Shown piece by piece: positions 1 through 8,872 of a stretch of DNA of 64,000 bases. The stretch covers positions 434,001-498,000 of the forward strand of contig NZ_PYOC01000001.1 in NCBI RefSeq assembly GCF_003026215.1. Reading direction: 5' to 3'. The notes under the pieces are model-generated. The model did not search any database. It saw nothing but the letters and a program-made list of their open reading frames with translations, and was not told where the DNA came from. This stretch comes from Photobacterium indicum (GTDB lineage: Bacteria > Pseudomonadota > Gammaproteobacteria > Enterobacterales > Vibrionaceae). The first letter of the stretch is position 1. Each line of letters opens with the position of its first letter. Position numbers and translations under genes: made by a program.

Positions 1-1
1 T

Positions 2-307
2 AATAACCCTTATACCCGCCAATATGACCTCGATCTTCTTAGTGAACTTCGACGTGATAATACCGCTAAAAAAGTGATTGCTATTACGGCTCAGCAGGAT
101 GAGTTAGTGACCAATGGTGATTACTATCTGGTACCAGATATGGATTCAGCAACGGATGTTGAATTGTTATTTCCCTATATGATTTTCGCCCAAACGTATG
201 CGTTTCATCGCGCCATCGCGTTAGGCAATACACCTGATAACCCTTGTCCAACTGGTGAAGTAAACCGCGTTGTTCAAGGTGTGACTATTCATAAACTTAA
301 TAATTAG
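2..307 (+). CDS. agaS: AgaS-type ketose/aldose isomerase (SIS), C-terminal part
   Basis: Only the last ~101 codons are present; the reading frame is open at the left edge and stops at 305-307. The visible end carries the AgaS C-terminal pattern: an NPYTRQYDLDLL segment, then PDNPCPTGEVNRVVQGVTI. In E. coli AgaS converts galactosamine-6-phosphate to tagatose-6-phosphate with release of ammonia; it is a cytosolic sugar isomerase (SIS) fold. It lies 25 bases before the PTS genes agaVWEF and agaA, which fits one GalNAc-catabolic operon. The assignment rests on the C-terminal signature and the neighbours, because the SIS catalytic core is outside the window. Confidence 0.8.
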   Translation, partial: NNPYTRQYDLDLLSELRRDNTAKKVIAITAQQDELVTNGDYYLVPDMDSATDVELLFPYMIFAQTYAFHRAIALGNTPDNPCPTGEVNRVVQGVTIHKLNN

Positions 308-332
308 AAAATGATGAAAAGGTAGAACTCTT

Positions 333-833
333 ATGACAGCACCTAATATTGTTTGGACTCGTATTGATGAGCGTCTTTTACACGGTCAAATTCGTATTAC
401 TTGGGGTAAACACACCGAAGCAAACCTTATTTTAGTGGCTAATGATGATGCCGCAGAAGGGCCAAATGCCGCCTTTATGCAGGCAGGAATGAAAGCATCA
501 GCCGGTGGTGAATATGCCGTACGCTTTTTTTCTATTCAGAAAACAATTGATGTGATCCATAAAGCATCGCCAAAACAGAATATTTTTGTTTTGTGCAACA
601 ACCCAACGGATGTTGCACGTCTTGTTGAAGGTGGGGTGCCAATTACCCACTGTAATGTCGGCAACATGCACTTCCACGAAGGTAAACGTCAGATAGCGAA
701 AACGGTATCTGTTGATAGTAAAGATTTGGATGCATTTGAACGTATGGTTGAGCGCGGCGTGACGTGTACTGTACAGAACACACCGGATCAAAACCCGATT
801 AATGTGCTTGATCTTGCAATGGATAACGCATAA
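333..833 (+). CDS. agaV: PTS system mannose-family IIB component (AgaV-like)
   Basis: 166-residue cytosolic phosphocarrier of a mannose/sorbose-family PTS. It accepts phosphate from IIA and passes it to the sugar as the sugar enters through IIC/IID. The N-terminal motif RIDERLLHGQI places the phosphorylated histidine at His17, and VGNMHFHEGKRQIAKTVSV is typical of AgaV/AgaB proteins. Length is normal for the family. It begins a IIB-IIC-IID-IIA block in the same order as E. coli agaV-agaW-agaE-agaF, directly after agaS and preceded by an AAGG ribosome site. Likely substrate is N-acetylgalactosamine or a chondroitin disaccharide; the choice cannot be made from sequence. Confidence 0.88.
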   Translation: MTAPNIVWTRIDERLLHGQIRITWGKHTEANLILVANDDAAEGPNAAFMQAGMKASAGGEYAVRFFSIQKTIDVIHKASPKQNIFVLCNNPTDVARLVEGGVPITHCNVGNMHFHEGKRQIAKTVSVDSKDLDAFERMVERGVTCTVQNTPDQNPINVLDLAMDNA

Positions 834-868
834 AGCCAATCAGTAAATCATAGGTAAAGGAATAAATT

Positions 869-1633
869 ATGTTTTTTGAAGCGATGCTTGTCGCGGTATG
901 GGCGTTCTTCTGTGGTATCGATAAATACGATGTCGCATTGAACATCCACCGTCCGTTAATTACCGGACCAGTTGTTGGTCTGATCATGGGTGATATGCAA
1001 ATCGGTTTGATTGCCGGTGCAACACTCGAACTTGCTTGGTTAGGCTTAGTGCCGAACGCTGGTGCTCAGCCACCTGATGTAACCTTGGGTACGATTGCTG
1101 CGGTTGCTTTTGCTGTGATGACAGGGCAAACAGCTGAAGTTGCAATGGGTGTTGGTATGCCTATCGCAGTACTGATGCAAATGCTTGTAATTGGCTTTTT
1201 CGCTGTTACGTCATTCACGATGGGCAAGGCAGATAAATACGCAGAGCAAGGTGATTCTGATGGTATTGACCGACTCCTGCTTTCAACACTTGGCTTACGA
1301 GCGCTTCTCTATTCTGTTGTGGCATTTATCACAGTGTACTTTGGCGAACACGCGGCAACGTGGATTGATGAAAATGCACCGAAAGTATTACTTGAGGGGC
1401 TAGGCATTGGCGCGAAGATGGTGCCAGCAATTGGTTTTGCAATGCTACTTAAAATCATGTGGTCGAAAGAAGTGGCGGGTGTGTTCTTCATTGGTTTCGT
1501 AATGACAACATACCTACAGTTGCCAATTATGGCAGTTGCAATTTTAGGTGCATCAGCGGCGGCATTGTACTTCTTCTTTAGCGGTAACGGTAATTCAAAT
1601 AATCAAGATAAGGAATTCGAAGATGGCATCTGA
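869..1633 (+). CDS. agaW: PTS system mannose-family IIC component (AgaW-like)
   Basis: 254-residue integral membrane permease subunit, with several hydrophobic segments and the family pattern GLIAGATLELAWLGLVPNAG near residues 47-66. With IID it forms the sugar channel of the PTS. It is 35 bases downstream of the IIB gene and overlaps the IID gene by 11 bases, so translation is probably coupled. The C-terminus is short and polar (SGNGNSNNQDKEFEDGI). Family assignment is firm; the sugar is inferred from neighbouring agaA, agaS and uronate genes. Confidence 0.88.
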   Translation: MFFEAMLVAVWAFFCGIDKYDVALNIHRPLITGPVVGLIMGDMQIGLIAGATLELAWLGLVPNAGAQPPDVTLGTIAAVAFAVMTGQTAEVAMGVGMPIAVLMQMLVIGFFAVTSFTMGKADKYAEQGDSDGIDRLLLSTLGLRALLYSVVAFITVYFGEHAATWIDENAPKVLLEGLGIGAKMVPAIGFAMLLKIMWSKEVAGVFFIGFVMTTYLQLPIMAVAILGASAAALYFFFSGNGNSNNQDKEFEDGI

Positions 1634-2516
1634 TATTACAGCTGGCACGCTAGCCGATAAAAACACCAAAACGTATGAAAATTTAGTTGATGATGTTGAT
1701 GCATATGAAGATACAACAAAGCGCAAAGTAATCTCGAAGAAAGACCTGTGGATGTGTGCATTACGCGGTCTGTTTATGGAAGGTAACTTTAACTTTGAAC
1801 GTATGCAGGCTGGTGGTTTTGCTTATTCCATTATTCCAGCACTGAAGAAAATTCACGGTGATAATAAGCGTGATTTTGCCAAGTCATTAAAAAACCATCT
1901 GCAGTTCTTTAATGCCAGCCCTAAATTGTTCACTTTCTTACTGGGTACAGCAGTAGCAATGGAAGAGAACAAAGAAAAACCTTCAACAGTGAATGTTATG
2001 AAGGTTGCAGGTATGGGACCAACAGGCGGGATCGGTGATGCCCTTGATCACATGACGCTAATGCCACTGACCTTAGCACTGGGTGCATCAATTGCACTTG
2101 AAGGGTCTATTGCGGGTCCGTTTGTTTTCTTCTTTCTGTATCAAGCAGCTCACTTCTTAGCCTACTTTGGCTTGATGTTCATGGGGTATAAAGCGGGTAC
2201 CGCTGCCATGGTGAGCATGAGTGATACCACCGAGAAGCTGGCGAAAGCCGCCAATATCATGGGTATCTTTGTTATCGGAGCTTTGTCCGCCACCTTTATA
2301 CGGGTTCAGACGACCGCATCGTTAGAGATGGGAGGGGCGACGGTTGAATTACAAACCGCCTTATTCGATAAGATCATGCCTAACATACTGCCCTTAGCCT
2401 TAGTGTTCTTTATGCTCAAAATGGTTAAAGGTACAGGGTTCTGGGCTAAGCCACCGGTTCTAATTTTCGCAACCTTGGCTGCAGGTGTTGTGGGCCACTT
2501 CTTGGGTATTCTTTAA
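1623..2516 (+). CDS. agaE: PTS system mannose-family IID component (AgaE-like)
   Basis: About 297 residues. I place the start at ATG 1623, with AAGGA about 8 bases upstream, rather than at the upstream in-frame ATG (1548) buried in the IIC gene. The protein has a long charged cytosolic N-terminus, then the IID hallmarks ISKKDLWMCALRGLFMEGNFNFERMQAGGF and GMGPTGGIGDALD, and ends in membrane segments. IID pairs with IIC to form the translocation unit. The 11-base overlap with IIC suggests coupled translation. A GC-rich hairpin follows before the IIA gene. Confidence 0.88.
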   Translation: MASDITAGTLADKNTKTYENLVDDVDAYEDTTKRKVISKKDLWMCALRGLFMEGNFNFERMQAGGFAYSIIPALKKIHGDNKRDFAKSLKNHLQFFNASPKLFTFLLGTAVAMEENKEKPSTVNVMKVAGMGPTGGIGDALDHMTLMPLTLALGASIALEGSIAGPFVFFFLYQAAHFLAYFGLMFMGYKAGTAAMVSMSDTTEKLAKAANIMGIFVIGALSATFIRVQTTASLEMGGATVELQTALFDKIMPNILPLALVFFMLKMVKGTGFWAKPPVLIFATLAAGVVGHFLGIL

Positions 2517-2529
2517 GTAATCACATTTC

Positions 2530-2562
2530 GATATATCAGGGGGGAGTTATTCCCCCCATATC
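2530..2562 (+). other. Intercistronic hairpin between IID and IIA genes
   Basis: GGGGGG (2539-2544) can pair with CCCCCC (2552-2557) around a 7-base loop, extended by GATAT/ATATC outer arms (2530-2534 with 2558-2562). No U-run follows at once, so it is probably not a full terminator. It may stabilise the upstream mRNA or tune IIA expression. Function is inferred; the pairing is visible. Confidence 0.55.
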
Positions 2563-2574
2563 AAGGATTTTTAG

Positions 2575-3018
2575 ATGATTGGTATTGTTGTTTCAGGTCA
2601 TATTCATTTCGCATCTGGTATGCAGTCAGCCGTTAAGGCGATTGCGGGCGAACAAAAGCAAATGGAATTCATTGATTTTGTGGAATCTATGTCGACGGAT
2701 GAATTGGAAGCCAAACTTCGCCAGGCTGCATTGTTGGCTGATTCTGGTGACGGTGTACTGTTTTTGACTGATATTCCAGGGGGATCGCCGTGTAATCGCG
2801 CACTGGCGATCATGATGGATATGCCAAATATCGAACTAATTGCAGGGGCAAACTTACCAATGATTGCCAATGCAGCATTCGAACGCGAAGACGTTAGCTT
2901 ACAAGAGTTAGTTGAGACACTGTTGGAAATTGGTGCTTCTTGTATGCAAGACATGCGTAAAGAATTAGAAGCGGTGATGGAATCAGAACCAGTTGCTGAA
3001 TGTGAAGACGGACTATAA
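2575..3018 (+). CDS. agaF: PTS system mannose-family IIA component (AgaF-like)
   Basis: 147-residue soluble IIA domain. The N-terminal strand ends in SGHIHFASGM, placing the phosphohistidine at His9, and the LTDIPGGSPCNRAL segment is typical of the mannose-type IIA fold. It receives phosphate from HPr and hands it to IIB. It is encoded as a separate protein, as in the E. coli aga system, and lies 2 bases before agaA. Start ATG 2575 follows CAAGGATTTTTAG. Family assignment is firm. Confidence 0.87.
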   Translation: MIGIVVSGHIHFASGMQSAVKAIAGEQKQMEFIDFVESMSTDELEAKLRQAALLADSGDGVLFLTDIPGGSPCNRALAIMMDMPNIELIAGANLPMIANAAFEREDVSLQELVETLLEIGASCMQDMRKELEAVMESEPVAECEDGL

Positions 3019-3020
3019 AT

Positions 3021-4172
3021 ATGCGTTATGCCTTACTTGCAGATCGAGTATTTACACCTGAAGGAATCGTGACGGATACGGCAGTTGTAATTGCTAACGG
3101 CAAGATCGAAGCAGTTACTGCCGCTATACCGACAGACTGTGATGTGATCCGTCTTGAAGGTCAATCATTGTTACCGGGCTTTATCGATATCCATATTCAT
3201 GGTCGCCAAGGGGCTGATGTGATGGATGCGACTGATGAAGCATTGCAAAACATTGCCAATGCCTTACCGCAAACGGGTGTTGTCGGTTGGGTTGGTACTA
3301 CGGTAACAGCGCCTTGGAACGATATCTTAAACGCGTTAACAGGTGTACGTACTTTTATCGAGAAGAAACAAACCCATGGCGCAGAGCTGTTGGGAAGCTT
3401 TTTAGAGGGACCGTATTTTACAGAACCACATCGAGGTTCTCATCCCCCTGCTTTTTTGAAGTCACCAACGATTGAAGAGTTAGAACAATTAAAAGAAGCA
3501 GCATCAGATTCATTGATTCGTGCTGCAGTAGCCCCCGAGACTAAAGGTGCGATGGAAGCCATTAGCTGGCTCACTGAACATCAAATTAAAGTATCGGTTG
3601 CTCATACAGATGCAACATTCGATCAAGTAACGGAAGCCCACCGTCGTGGTGCTGATTGCGGTGTGCACTTGTTTAATGGTATGCGCGGGCTTCACCACCG
3701 AGAGCCCGGTTGTTGTGGTGCTGTTTTATACCACGACATGCTAGCGGAACTCATTGCCGATGGTATTCATGTGAATCCCGTCATGATGCAGCTTGCTTAC
3801 CGAATGAAAGGGTATCAGGGGATTGCATTGATTACTGATTGCATGCGAGCAGGTGGATTAAGCGATGGTGAATATCAGCTTGGTGCACAAACAATCACAG
3901 TGGCTAATGGTGAAGCTCGTAGCCCATGCGGTTCGTTAGCAGGAAGTACCTGCAGCTTGGATCAGGCATTGCGTAACATGGTGTTTGAAAGCCACGTACC
4001 TGAATGGGAAGCGGTGCAAATGGCATCGTTTGTTCCTGCTAATTATCTGGGACTTGCTCATCGCCTTGGCAGTATCGCTAAAGGAATGGAAGCCAGTCTT
4101 ACTGTTATGAATGAAGCATTACAAGTGCAAGGCACATTGATTAACGGTGAATGGGCATACCACACCGAGTAA
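3021..4172 (+). CDS. agaA: N-acetylgalactosamine-6-phosphate deacetylase
   Basis: 383-residue cytosolic amidohydrolase of the NagA/AgaA family. It removes acetate from an N-acetylhexosamine-6-phosphate. Visible metal/catalytic residues: HIH at 58-60, Glu129 (EGPYF), His195 (VAHTDAT), His216 (HLFNGM) and catalytic Asp273 (ITDCMRAGG). Length matches AgaA/NagA. NagA specificity cannot be excluded by motif, but linkage to AgaS and an AgaVWEF-type PTS favours GalNAc-6-P. It follows IIA with only 2 bases between genes, so it is in the same transcript. Confidence 0.87.
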   Translation: MRYALLADRVFTPEGIVTDTAVVIANGKIEAVTAAIPTDCDVIRLEGQSLLPGFIDIHIHGRQGADVMDATDEALQNIANALPQTGVVGWVGTTVTAPWNDILNALTGVRTFIEKKQTHGAELLGSFLEGPYFTEPHRGSHPPAFLKSPTIEELEQLKEAASDSLIRAAVAPETKGAMEAISWLTEHQIKVSVAHTDATFDQVTEAHRRGADCGVHLFNGMRGLHHREPGCCGAVLYHDMLAELIADGIHVNPVMMQLAYRMKGYQGIALITDCMRAGGLSDGEYQLGAQTITVANGEARSPCGSLAGSTCSLDQALRNMVFESHVPEWEAVQMASFVPANYLGLAHRLGSIAKGMEASLTVMNEALQVQGTLINGEWAYHTE

Positions 4173-4222
4173 TAAAATAATCGTTGTCTTGTCTTGAAAA
4201 TTAAATTGATAGAGGTTTTAAA

Positions 4223-5053
4223 ATGGAAATTCGTCAACCAATTCATAGTGAGCATGCGAAGCAACTTGATACAGCTGGTTTGCGTGAACAGTTTCTGATT
4301 GGAGATATGTTTCAGGCAGGTCAAATCAACCTGACTTACAGCCACATCGATCGGATTATTGTTGGTGGTGCAGTGCCTACAACCGAAGCGCTGATGCTTG
4401 AAGGTGGTAAGGAGATTGGTGTTGATTACTTCCTTGAGCGCCGTGAACTAGGTGCAATTAATATCGGTGAACCAGGTTTAGTTACCGTTGATGGCGAAAC
4501 GTTTGAGATTGGTACCCGTGAAGCGATTTACGTTGGTAAGGGAACGAAAGAAGTTAAGTTTGAAAGCGTTTCAGCAGAAAAGCCAGCACGTTTCTATGTA
4601 AATAGTGCTCCTGCTCATATGACTTACCCAACACGTAAAATCACACGTGAAGATGCATCTCCAGAAACACTTGGCAGCCAAGAAAATTGTAACGTACGTA
4701 CTATTAATAAGTACTTACACCCAGCCGTGTTGCCAACCTGCCAGTTACTAATGGGTCTGACCGAGCTAGCACCAGGTAGCCTATGGAATACCATGCCTTG
4801 TCATACTCATGAGCGCCGTATGGAAGTGTATCTCTACTTCAATATGAAAGATGACAATATCGTTTTTCATTATATGGGTGAACCGCAGGAAACCCGTCAT
4901 ATCGTTATGCGAAATGAGCAAGCAGTGATCAGCCCAAGTTGGTCAATTCATTCTGGTGTTGGTACTGCCGCATATACCTTTATCTGGAGTATGGTCGGTG
5001 AAAACCAGACGTTCCATGATATGGACCATGTTGCGATGAGTGACCTTAAATAA
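4223..5053 (+). CDS. kduI: 5-keto-4-deoxyuronate isomerase KduI
   Basis: 276-residue cupin isomerase converting 5-keto-4-deoxyuronate (from unsaturated uronic acid) to 2,5-diketo-3-deoxygluconate. Zinc ligands are visible as His194, His196, Glu201 ([12 protein letters not shown]) and His243 ([13 protein letters not shown]), the same spacing as E. coli KduI. It opens the uronate branch, 50 bases after agaA with a GAGG ribosome site, and precedes kduD and a GH105 hydrolase. The unsaturated uronate here probably comes from glycosaminoglycan rather than pectin, given the chondroitinase nearby. Confidence 0.93.
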   Translation: MEIRQPIHSEHAKQLDTAGLREQFLIGDMFQAGQINLTYSHIDRIIVGGAVPTTEALMLEGGKEIGVDYFLERRELGAINIGEPGLVTVDGETFEIGTREAIYVGKGTKEVKFESVSAEKPARFYVNSAPAHMTYPTRKITREDASPETLGSQENCNVRTINKYLHPAVLPTCQLLMGLTELAPGSLWNTMPCHTHERRMEVYLYFNMKDDNIVFHYMGEPQETRHIVMRNEQAVISPSWSIHSGVGTAAYTFIWSMVGENQTFHDMDHVAMSDLK

Positions 5054-5153
5054 TCCCCACCTTATTTATTACTAGCGGTATGGCTACGTTGCCTATTCAT
5101 CTTGCATTACTGAACGTGTCGTGCCGCATTAAAAAGTTATCAGGAATTTTAAA

Positions 5154-5909
5154 ATGAATATATTTGATCTATCAGGAAAAGTTGCCATCGTAACTGGCTG
5201 TAATACAGGGCTTGGCCAGGGTATGGCGTTAGGGTTGGCAAAAGCAGGCGCAAATATTGTGGGTATTGGGCACCAACCAGCACCGGAAACTCAGGCACAG
5301 ATTGAAGCGATGGGTCGTAAATTTCACTACATTACTGCCAACCTAATGGCACAAGATAAACTAGAAGCGATTATTGCTGAGGCGGTAGAAGTAATGGGCC
5401 AAGTCGATATTCTGATCAACAACGCAGGTATTATCCGCCGTGAAGATATCCTTGAATTCTCTGAAGAAAACTGGGATGACGTTATTAACATCAACCAGAA
5501 AACATTATTTTTCTTGTCTCAATCGGTTGCTAAGCAGTTTGTAAAACAAGGCAACGGCGGCAAGATTATTAATATCGCGTCAATGCTATCTTTCCAAGGT
5601 GGTATCCGTGTTCCTTCTTACACAGCAAGTAAATCTGCAGTTATGGGGCTGACCCGAGCACTTGCCACGGAATTGGCAGAGCATAATATTAACGTTAATG
5701 CGATTGCACCGGGCTATATGGCAACCGACAACACAGAAGCGCTGCGTGCCGATGAAGCGCGTAATGCTGCAATTCTTGAGCGTATACCTGCTAACCGTTG
5801 GGGTTTACCTTCAGATCTTGAAGGTCCAGCAGTATTTTTAGCTTCATCGGCAAGTGATTACATTAATGGTTATACGATTGCCGTTGATGGTGGTTGGTTA
5901 GCACGCTAA
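5154..5909 (+). CDS. kduD: 2-keto-3-deoxygluconate (2-deoxygluconate) dehydrogenase KduD
   Basis: 251-residue short-chain dehydrogenase/reductase. It has the NAD-binding TGCNTGLG motif (14-21), NNAG (89-92) and the Ser143-Tyr156-Lys160 catalytic set (SYTASK). KduD reduces 2,5-diketo-3-deoxygluconate to 2-keto-3-deoxygluconate, the KdgK substrate. It follows kduI after 100 bases and is 10 bases before the GH105 gene, so the three are probably co-transcribed. Close sequence agreement with KduD and the partner gene make the call strong. Confidence 0.92.
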   Translation: MNIFDLSGKVAIVTGCNTGLGQGMALGLAKAGANIVGIGHQPAPETQAQIEAMGRKFHYITANLMAQDKLEAIIAEAVEVMGQVDILINNAGIIRREDILEFSEENWDDVININQKTLFFLSQSVAKQFVKQGNGGKIINIASMLSFQGGIRVPSYTASKSAVMGLTRALATELAEHNINVNAIAPGYMATDNTEALRADEARNAAILERIPANRWGLPSDLEGPAVFLASSASDYINGYTIAVDGGWLAR

Positions 5910-5919
5910 GGAGAACACA

Positions 5920-6969
5920 ATGGCATTAGGTACGAAGCAAGACATTCTCGATACCATGAAGCGAGTGTATCGTTATCAAGCGGCTAACCAAACTCGCAGT
6001 GTGATCCGTCGAAGCGGCAAAACCCGTTTCATTAAAGATACCGACTGGGAGCGAGGTGTATTTTGGTCTTGTGCGTCTGCGGCATGGTTGGCAACCGATG
6101 ATAGTGAATATCTTGAAGGTGTAATGAACTATGCCTTGCATACAGGTTTCCGAGCGGGACCCAATGCTCGCTTTGCAGATGATCATATCTGCTGTCAGGC
6201 ATACCTTGATGTATATCCTGTAGTGGATCAGCCAGAGGCACTAGAGCCAACGATTAAAGCGCTGGATATTATGATCGATAGCCCCGAATTAGGGCGTAAA
6301 GATTGGTGGTGGTGTGATTCACTATTTATGGCACCGCCTGCATTTGCCGCACTGTCAAAGCAAACTGGTGATGCGAAATATCTAGAGTATATGAATACCG
6401 CGTACTGGGATTCAGTCGATCACTTGCTTGATCCTGAAACCGGTTTGTTTTACCGCGATTACCGTTATATCCCAGACTGTTCAGGTAGTGAACTTCGTGA
6501 AACTAACGGCAACAAAGTATTTTGGAGCCGTGGTATTGGTTGGGTACTAGCATCGGTTCCGCGCTTGATGGCACGTATGCCCGAGGATTATTCCGAGCGT
6601 AGCCGTTACCTTGAACTGTTTAATAATCTGGCTAGTGAAGTGATTCAGTATCAGCAAGAAGATGGTTTTTGGCGTACCAGCTTACTTGATCCTGAAAGTT
6701 TCCCTGCCTCAGAAAGCAGCGCAACTTCGTTATTCTGTTATGGCTTAGCATGGGGAATTAATAACGGTCAGCTTGATCGTGACATTTATTTACCTGTTGT
6801 TGAAAAAGCTTGGCAAGCATTACAAGGCTGTATTCACGACAACGGCATGATTGGCTGGGTACAGTTACCCGCCTTTAATCCTCGCGATGTAAAGTTTGAA
6901 CATAATATCGATTATGGCGCAGGGGCATTTATGCTGGCCGCAACTGAAGTCGCTCATTTAGTAAAATAA
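5920..6969 (+). CDS. Unsaturated uronyl hydrolase, GH105 (GH88-like)
   Basis: 349-residue (alpha/alpha)6-barrel hydrolase. Enzymes of this type hydrate the 4,5 double bond of unsaturated uronyl disaccharides and release 5-keto-4-deoxyuronate. Family signs are WWWCDSLFMAPP with probable catalytic Asp133, and FWSRGIGWVLAS. There is no signal peptide, so it acts in the cytosol. GH105 is best known from rhamnogalacturonan, but some members take unsaturated glucuronate; the neighbouring chondroitinase argues for chondroitin or hyaluronan disaccharides. It starts 10 bases after kduD behind AAGGAGAAC and is followed by an intrinsic terminator. Confidence 0.82.
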   Translation: MALGTKQDILDTMKRVYRYQAANQTRSVIRRSGKTRFIKDTDWERGVFWSCASAAWLATDDSEYLEGVMNYALHTGFRAGPNARFADDHICCQAYLDVYPVVDQPEALEPTIKALDIMIDSPELGRKDWWWCDSLFMAPPAFAALSKQTGDAKYLEYMNTAYWDSVDHLLDPETGLFYRDYRYIPDCSGSELRETNGNKVFWSRGIGWVLASVPRLMARMPEDYSERSRYLELFNNLASEVIQYQQEDGFWRTSLLDPESFPASESSATSLFCYGLAWGINNGQLDRDIYLPVVEKAWQALQGCIHDNGMIGWVQLPAFNPRDVKFEHNIDYGAGAFMLAATEVAHLVK

Positions 6970-6997
6970 GGTGGCTAGTACATAACGTGAAAAAATT

Positions 6998-7033
6998 AAA
7001 AGCTGATTTTATTTCGATAAGGTCAGCTTTTTT
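6998..7033 (+). terminator. Intrinsic terminator after GH105 gene
   Basis: AAAAGCTGA (6998-7006) pairs with TCAGCTTTT (7023-7031) and is followed by further T residues. It closes the aga-kdu-GH105 transcript about 30 bases past its last stop codon. Confidence 0.8.
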
Positions 7034-7054
7034 ATTCTAAAGAGTACGGTATCC

Positions 7055-7585
7055 ATGTCAGAACAACACATTTATCTGATTGCGCAACTATTTGGTTTTT
7101 TTAGTTTTGCGATTGGCTTGTTTGCCTTTTATCAGAAGCAAGATACCAAGCTGAAATTATGGATGGCGGGGTTGTGCCTAGTAAATACGCTTCACTTCTT
7201 ATTGCTGAATTCTTTTTCTTCTGCTTTTTGTGCCATGGTGTCAATAATTCGTAACTTGATCACTATTAAAGTCCGCTCCAGACGGGTGATGATGGTTTTT
7301 ATGTTATTTAGCATTACAGGATTTTTCTCGATACAACGCTCGAGTGAAGCTCTTGGCGTTATGGGAATGTGTGTAGGTACCTACTCACTGTTTATGCTCG
7401 ACGGAATAAAACTTCGATTGGGTTTGTTGACAGGCTCATTGCTATGGCTCGGAAATAATATCGCTTTGGGTTCGATAGGCGGTTCGTTGCTTGAAGCCTG
7501 TAGTGCGAGCATGAATGCTGTGACGCTATATCGACTATATAGTGATAAAAAAGCACTCGTGGTCGATACGGATTTGGTTAAGTAG
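7055..7585 (+). CDS. YgjV-like inner membrane protein
   Basis: 176-residue polytopic membrane protein with about five or six hydrophobic segments. It resembles the YgjV family, whose role is unknown. Typical features are the start IYLIAQLFGFFSFAIGLFAFYQ and the LKLWMAG and SIIRNL segments. It stands alone behind the terminator of the glycosaminoglycan operon and ahead of a convergent symporter gene. Nothing visible ties it to sugar use. Confidence 0.7.
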   Translation: MSEQHIYLIAQLFGFFSFAIGLFAFYQKQDTKLKLWMAGLCLVNTLHFLLLNSFSSAFCAMVSIIRNLITIKVRSRRVMMVFMLFSITGFFSIQRSSEALGVMGMCVGTYSLFMLDGIKLRLGLLTGSLLWLGNNIALGSIGGSLLEACSASMNAVTLYRLYSDKKALVVDTDLVK

Positions 7586-7615
7586 TTTTGATTAACAATG
7601 TTAGTTTGGGAAGAA

Positions 7616-7638
7616 AAAGCCACCTAGACAGGTGGCTT
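7616..7638 (-). terminator. Terminator between convergent ygjV-like and symporter genes
   Basis: AAGCCACC (7617-7624) pairs with GGTGGCTT (7631-7638). On the minus strand the stem is followed by TTTTTC, so it most directly serves the symporter gene; it can also stop the convergent plus-strand gene. Confidence 0.75.
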
Positions 7639-7693
7639 GATAATAATAAATGCACAGCGAAAGCTTGGGGAAAACGTTAATTATCTTATGTTG

Positions 7694-8872
7694 TTAGTCG
7701 GCTTGCTGTGGTGAATTGGTAGATGCAGGCTGCTTTTGAGCAAATTTATTTACCCATAGTGAGATAGCACCGTCACCTGTGATGTTACATGCAGTACCAA
7801 AGCTGTCTTGTGCCATATATAGGGCAATCATCAGGGCCAACTCAGCTTCCCCAAAGCCAAGCATAGAAGCCATTAGCCCTAGTGCCGCCATCACGCCGCC
7901 GCCCGGAGCTCCTGGTGCTGCAATCATGGTTATGCCTAGCATCATGATAAAAGGCAGCATCTCAACCAAGGATGGCAGGGCAATATGCTGACTTAGCGCT
8001 ATCACTGCCGTGGAGCAGGTAACCAGTGTAATTGTGGACCCTGACAGATGAATAGTGGCGCACAGCGGGATGGTGAAATTGGCAATAGACTCATCAACGC
8101 CATTGTTTCTAGTTTGACGCAAGGTAACAGGAATAGTGGCAGCTGAAGACATGGTGCCAATGGCTGTAAAATACGCCGGCAGCATGTTTTTGATTAGTTT
8201 TATCGGTGATAAGCCCAACGCTAAGCCTGTTATTGTATATTGAATTGTGATCCAAACCCAATGCATAAAGACGGCCAGCGCAAGGACGACACCAAAGGTT
8301 TTTAAAGTCGTAAATACAGTGCCTTCTGCTGCCATTTCGGCAAAGATGCCGGAGATATAGAACGGGAGCAGCGGAATAATAACTTTTGATAACAGCAGGT
8401 CAATGATACTGCGGCCGTCATCGGCAATCTCTTTGAGCCGGATACTGTTAGTAATACTGATCCCCACCCCAAATAAGAAGGCGGTTGCTAGTGCGGTCAT
8501 TACCCCAAACATTGGCGGGATTTCCAAACTAATAAAGCTGGTCAGTTTAGCGCCTGCATCGGTTGTAGTTTGATCTGGTGCTGGTAAGCCTGTTATCACT
8601 GAGCTGGCGACTATAAACGCCAGACTGCCAGCAATGACGGTTGAGCCATAAGAAAGCGCAACAGTTTTACCTAATAGGCTACCTGAGTTTTTCGGCAAAC
8701 TGGCAATGCCACTGGTGATGTAGAAAAGAATAATTAAGGGGATGGTAAAGCCAATCAATTGGCCACCGAGCGATTTTACTGTCAGCAGTATGCGGATAAC
8801 TGCATCGGGGGCAAAAAAACCGAGTAAAATACCTGCCATGATACCGGCAATTAATTTCAATATTAATTTCAT
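7694..8872 (-). CDS. Dicarboxylate/amino acid:cation symporter (DAACS family)
   Basis: 392-residue inner membrane transporter of the glutamate/dicarboxylate:cation symporter family. Visible are repeated long hydrophobic helices, a serine-rich re-entrant segment (IGTMSSAATIPVTLRQT), the second hairpin region PGAPGGGVMAALG, and a late CNITGDGAISLWVNKF segment corresponding to the NMDGT/D-rich substrate site of the family. It carries an amino acid, dicarboxylate or related anion with Na+ or H+; the exact substrate is not readable. It stands between the two arms of the glycosaminoglycan island but has its own terminator, so a link to that pathway is only positional. Confidence 0.8.
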   Translation of the reverse strand: MKLILKLIAGIMAGILLGFFAPDAVIRILLTVKSLGGQLIGFTIPLIILFYITSGIASLPKNSGSLLGKTVALSYGSTVIAGSLAFIVASSVITGLPAPDQTTTDAGAKLTSFISLEIPPMFGVMTALATAFLFGVGISITNSIRLKEIADDGRSIIDLLLSKVIIPLLPFYISGIFAEMAAEGTVFTTLKTFGVVLALAVFMHWVWITIQYTITGLALGLSPIKLIKNMLPAYFTAIGTMSSAATIPVTLRQTRNNGVDESIANFTIPLCATIHLSGSTITLVTCSTAVIALSQHIALPSLVEMLPFIMMLGITMIAAPGAPGGGVMAALGLMASMLGFGEAELALMIALYMAQDSFGTACNITGDGAISLWVNKFAQKQPASTNSPQQAD

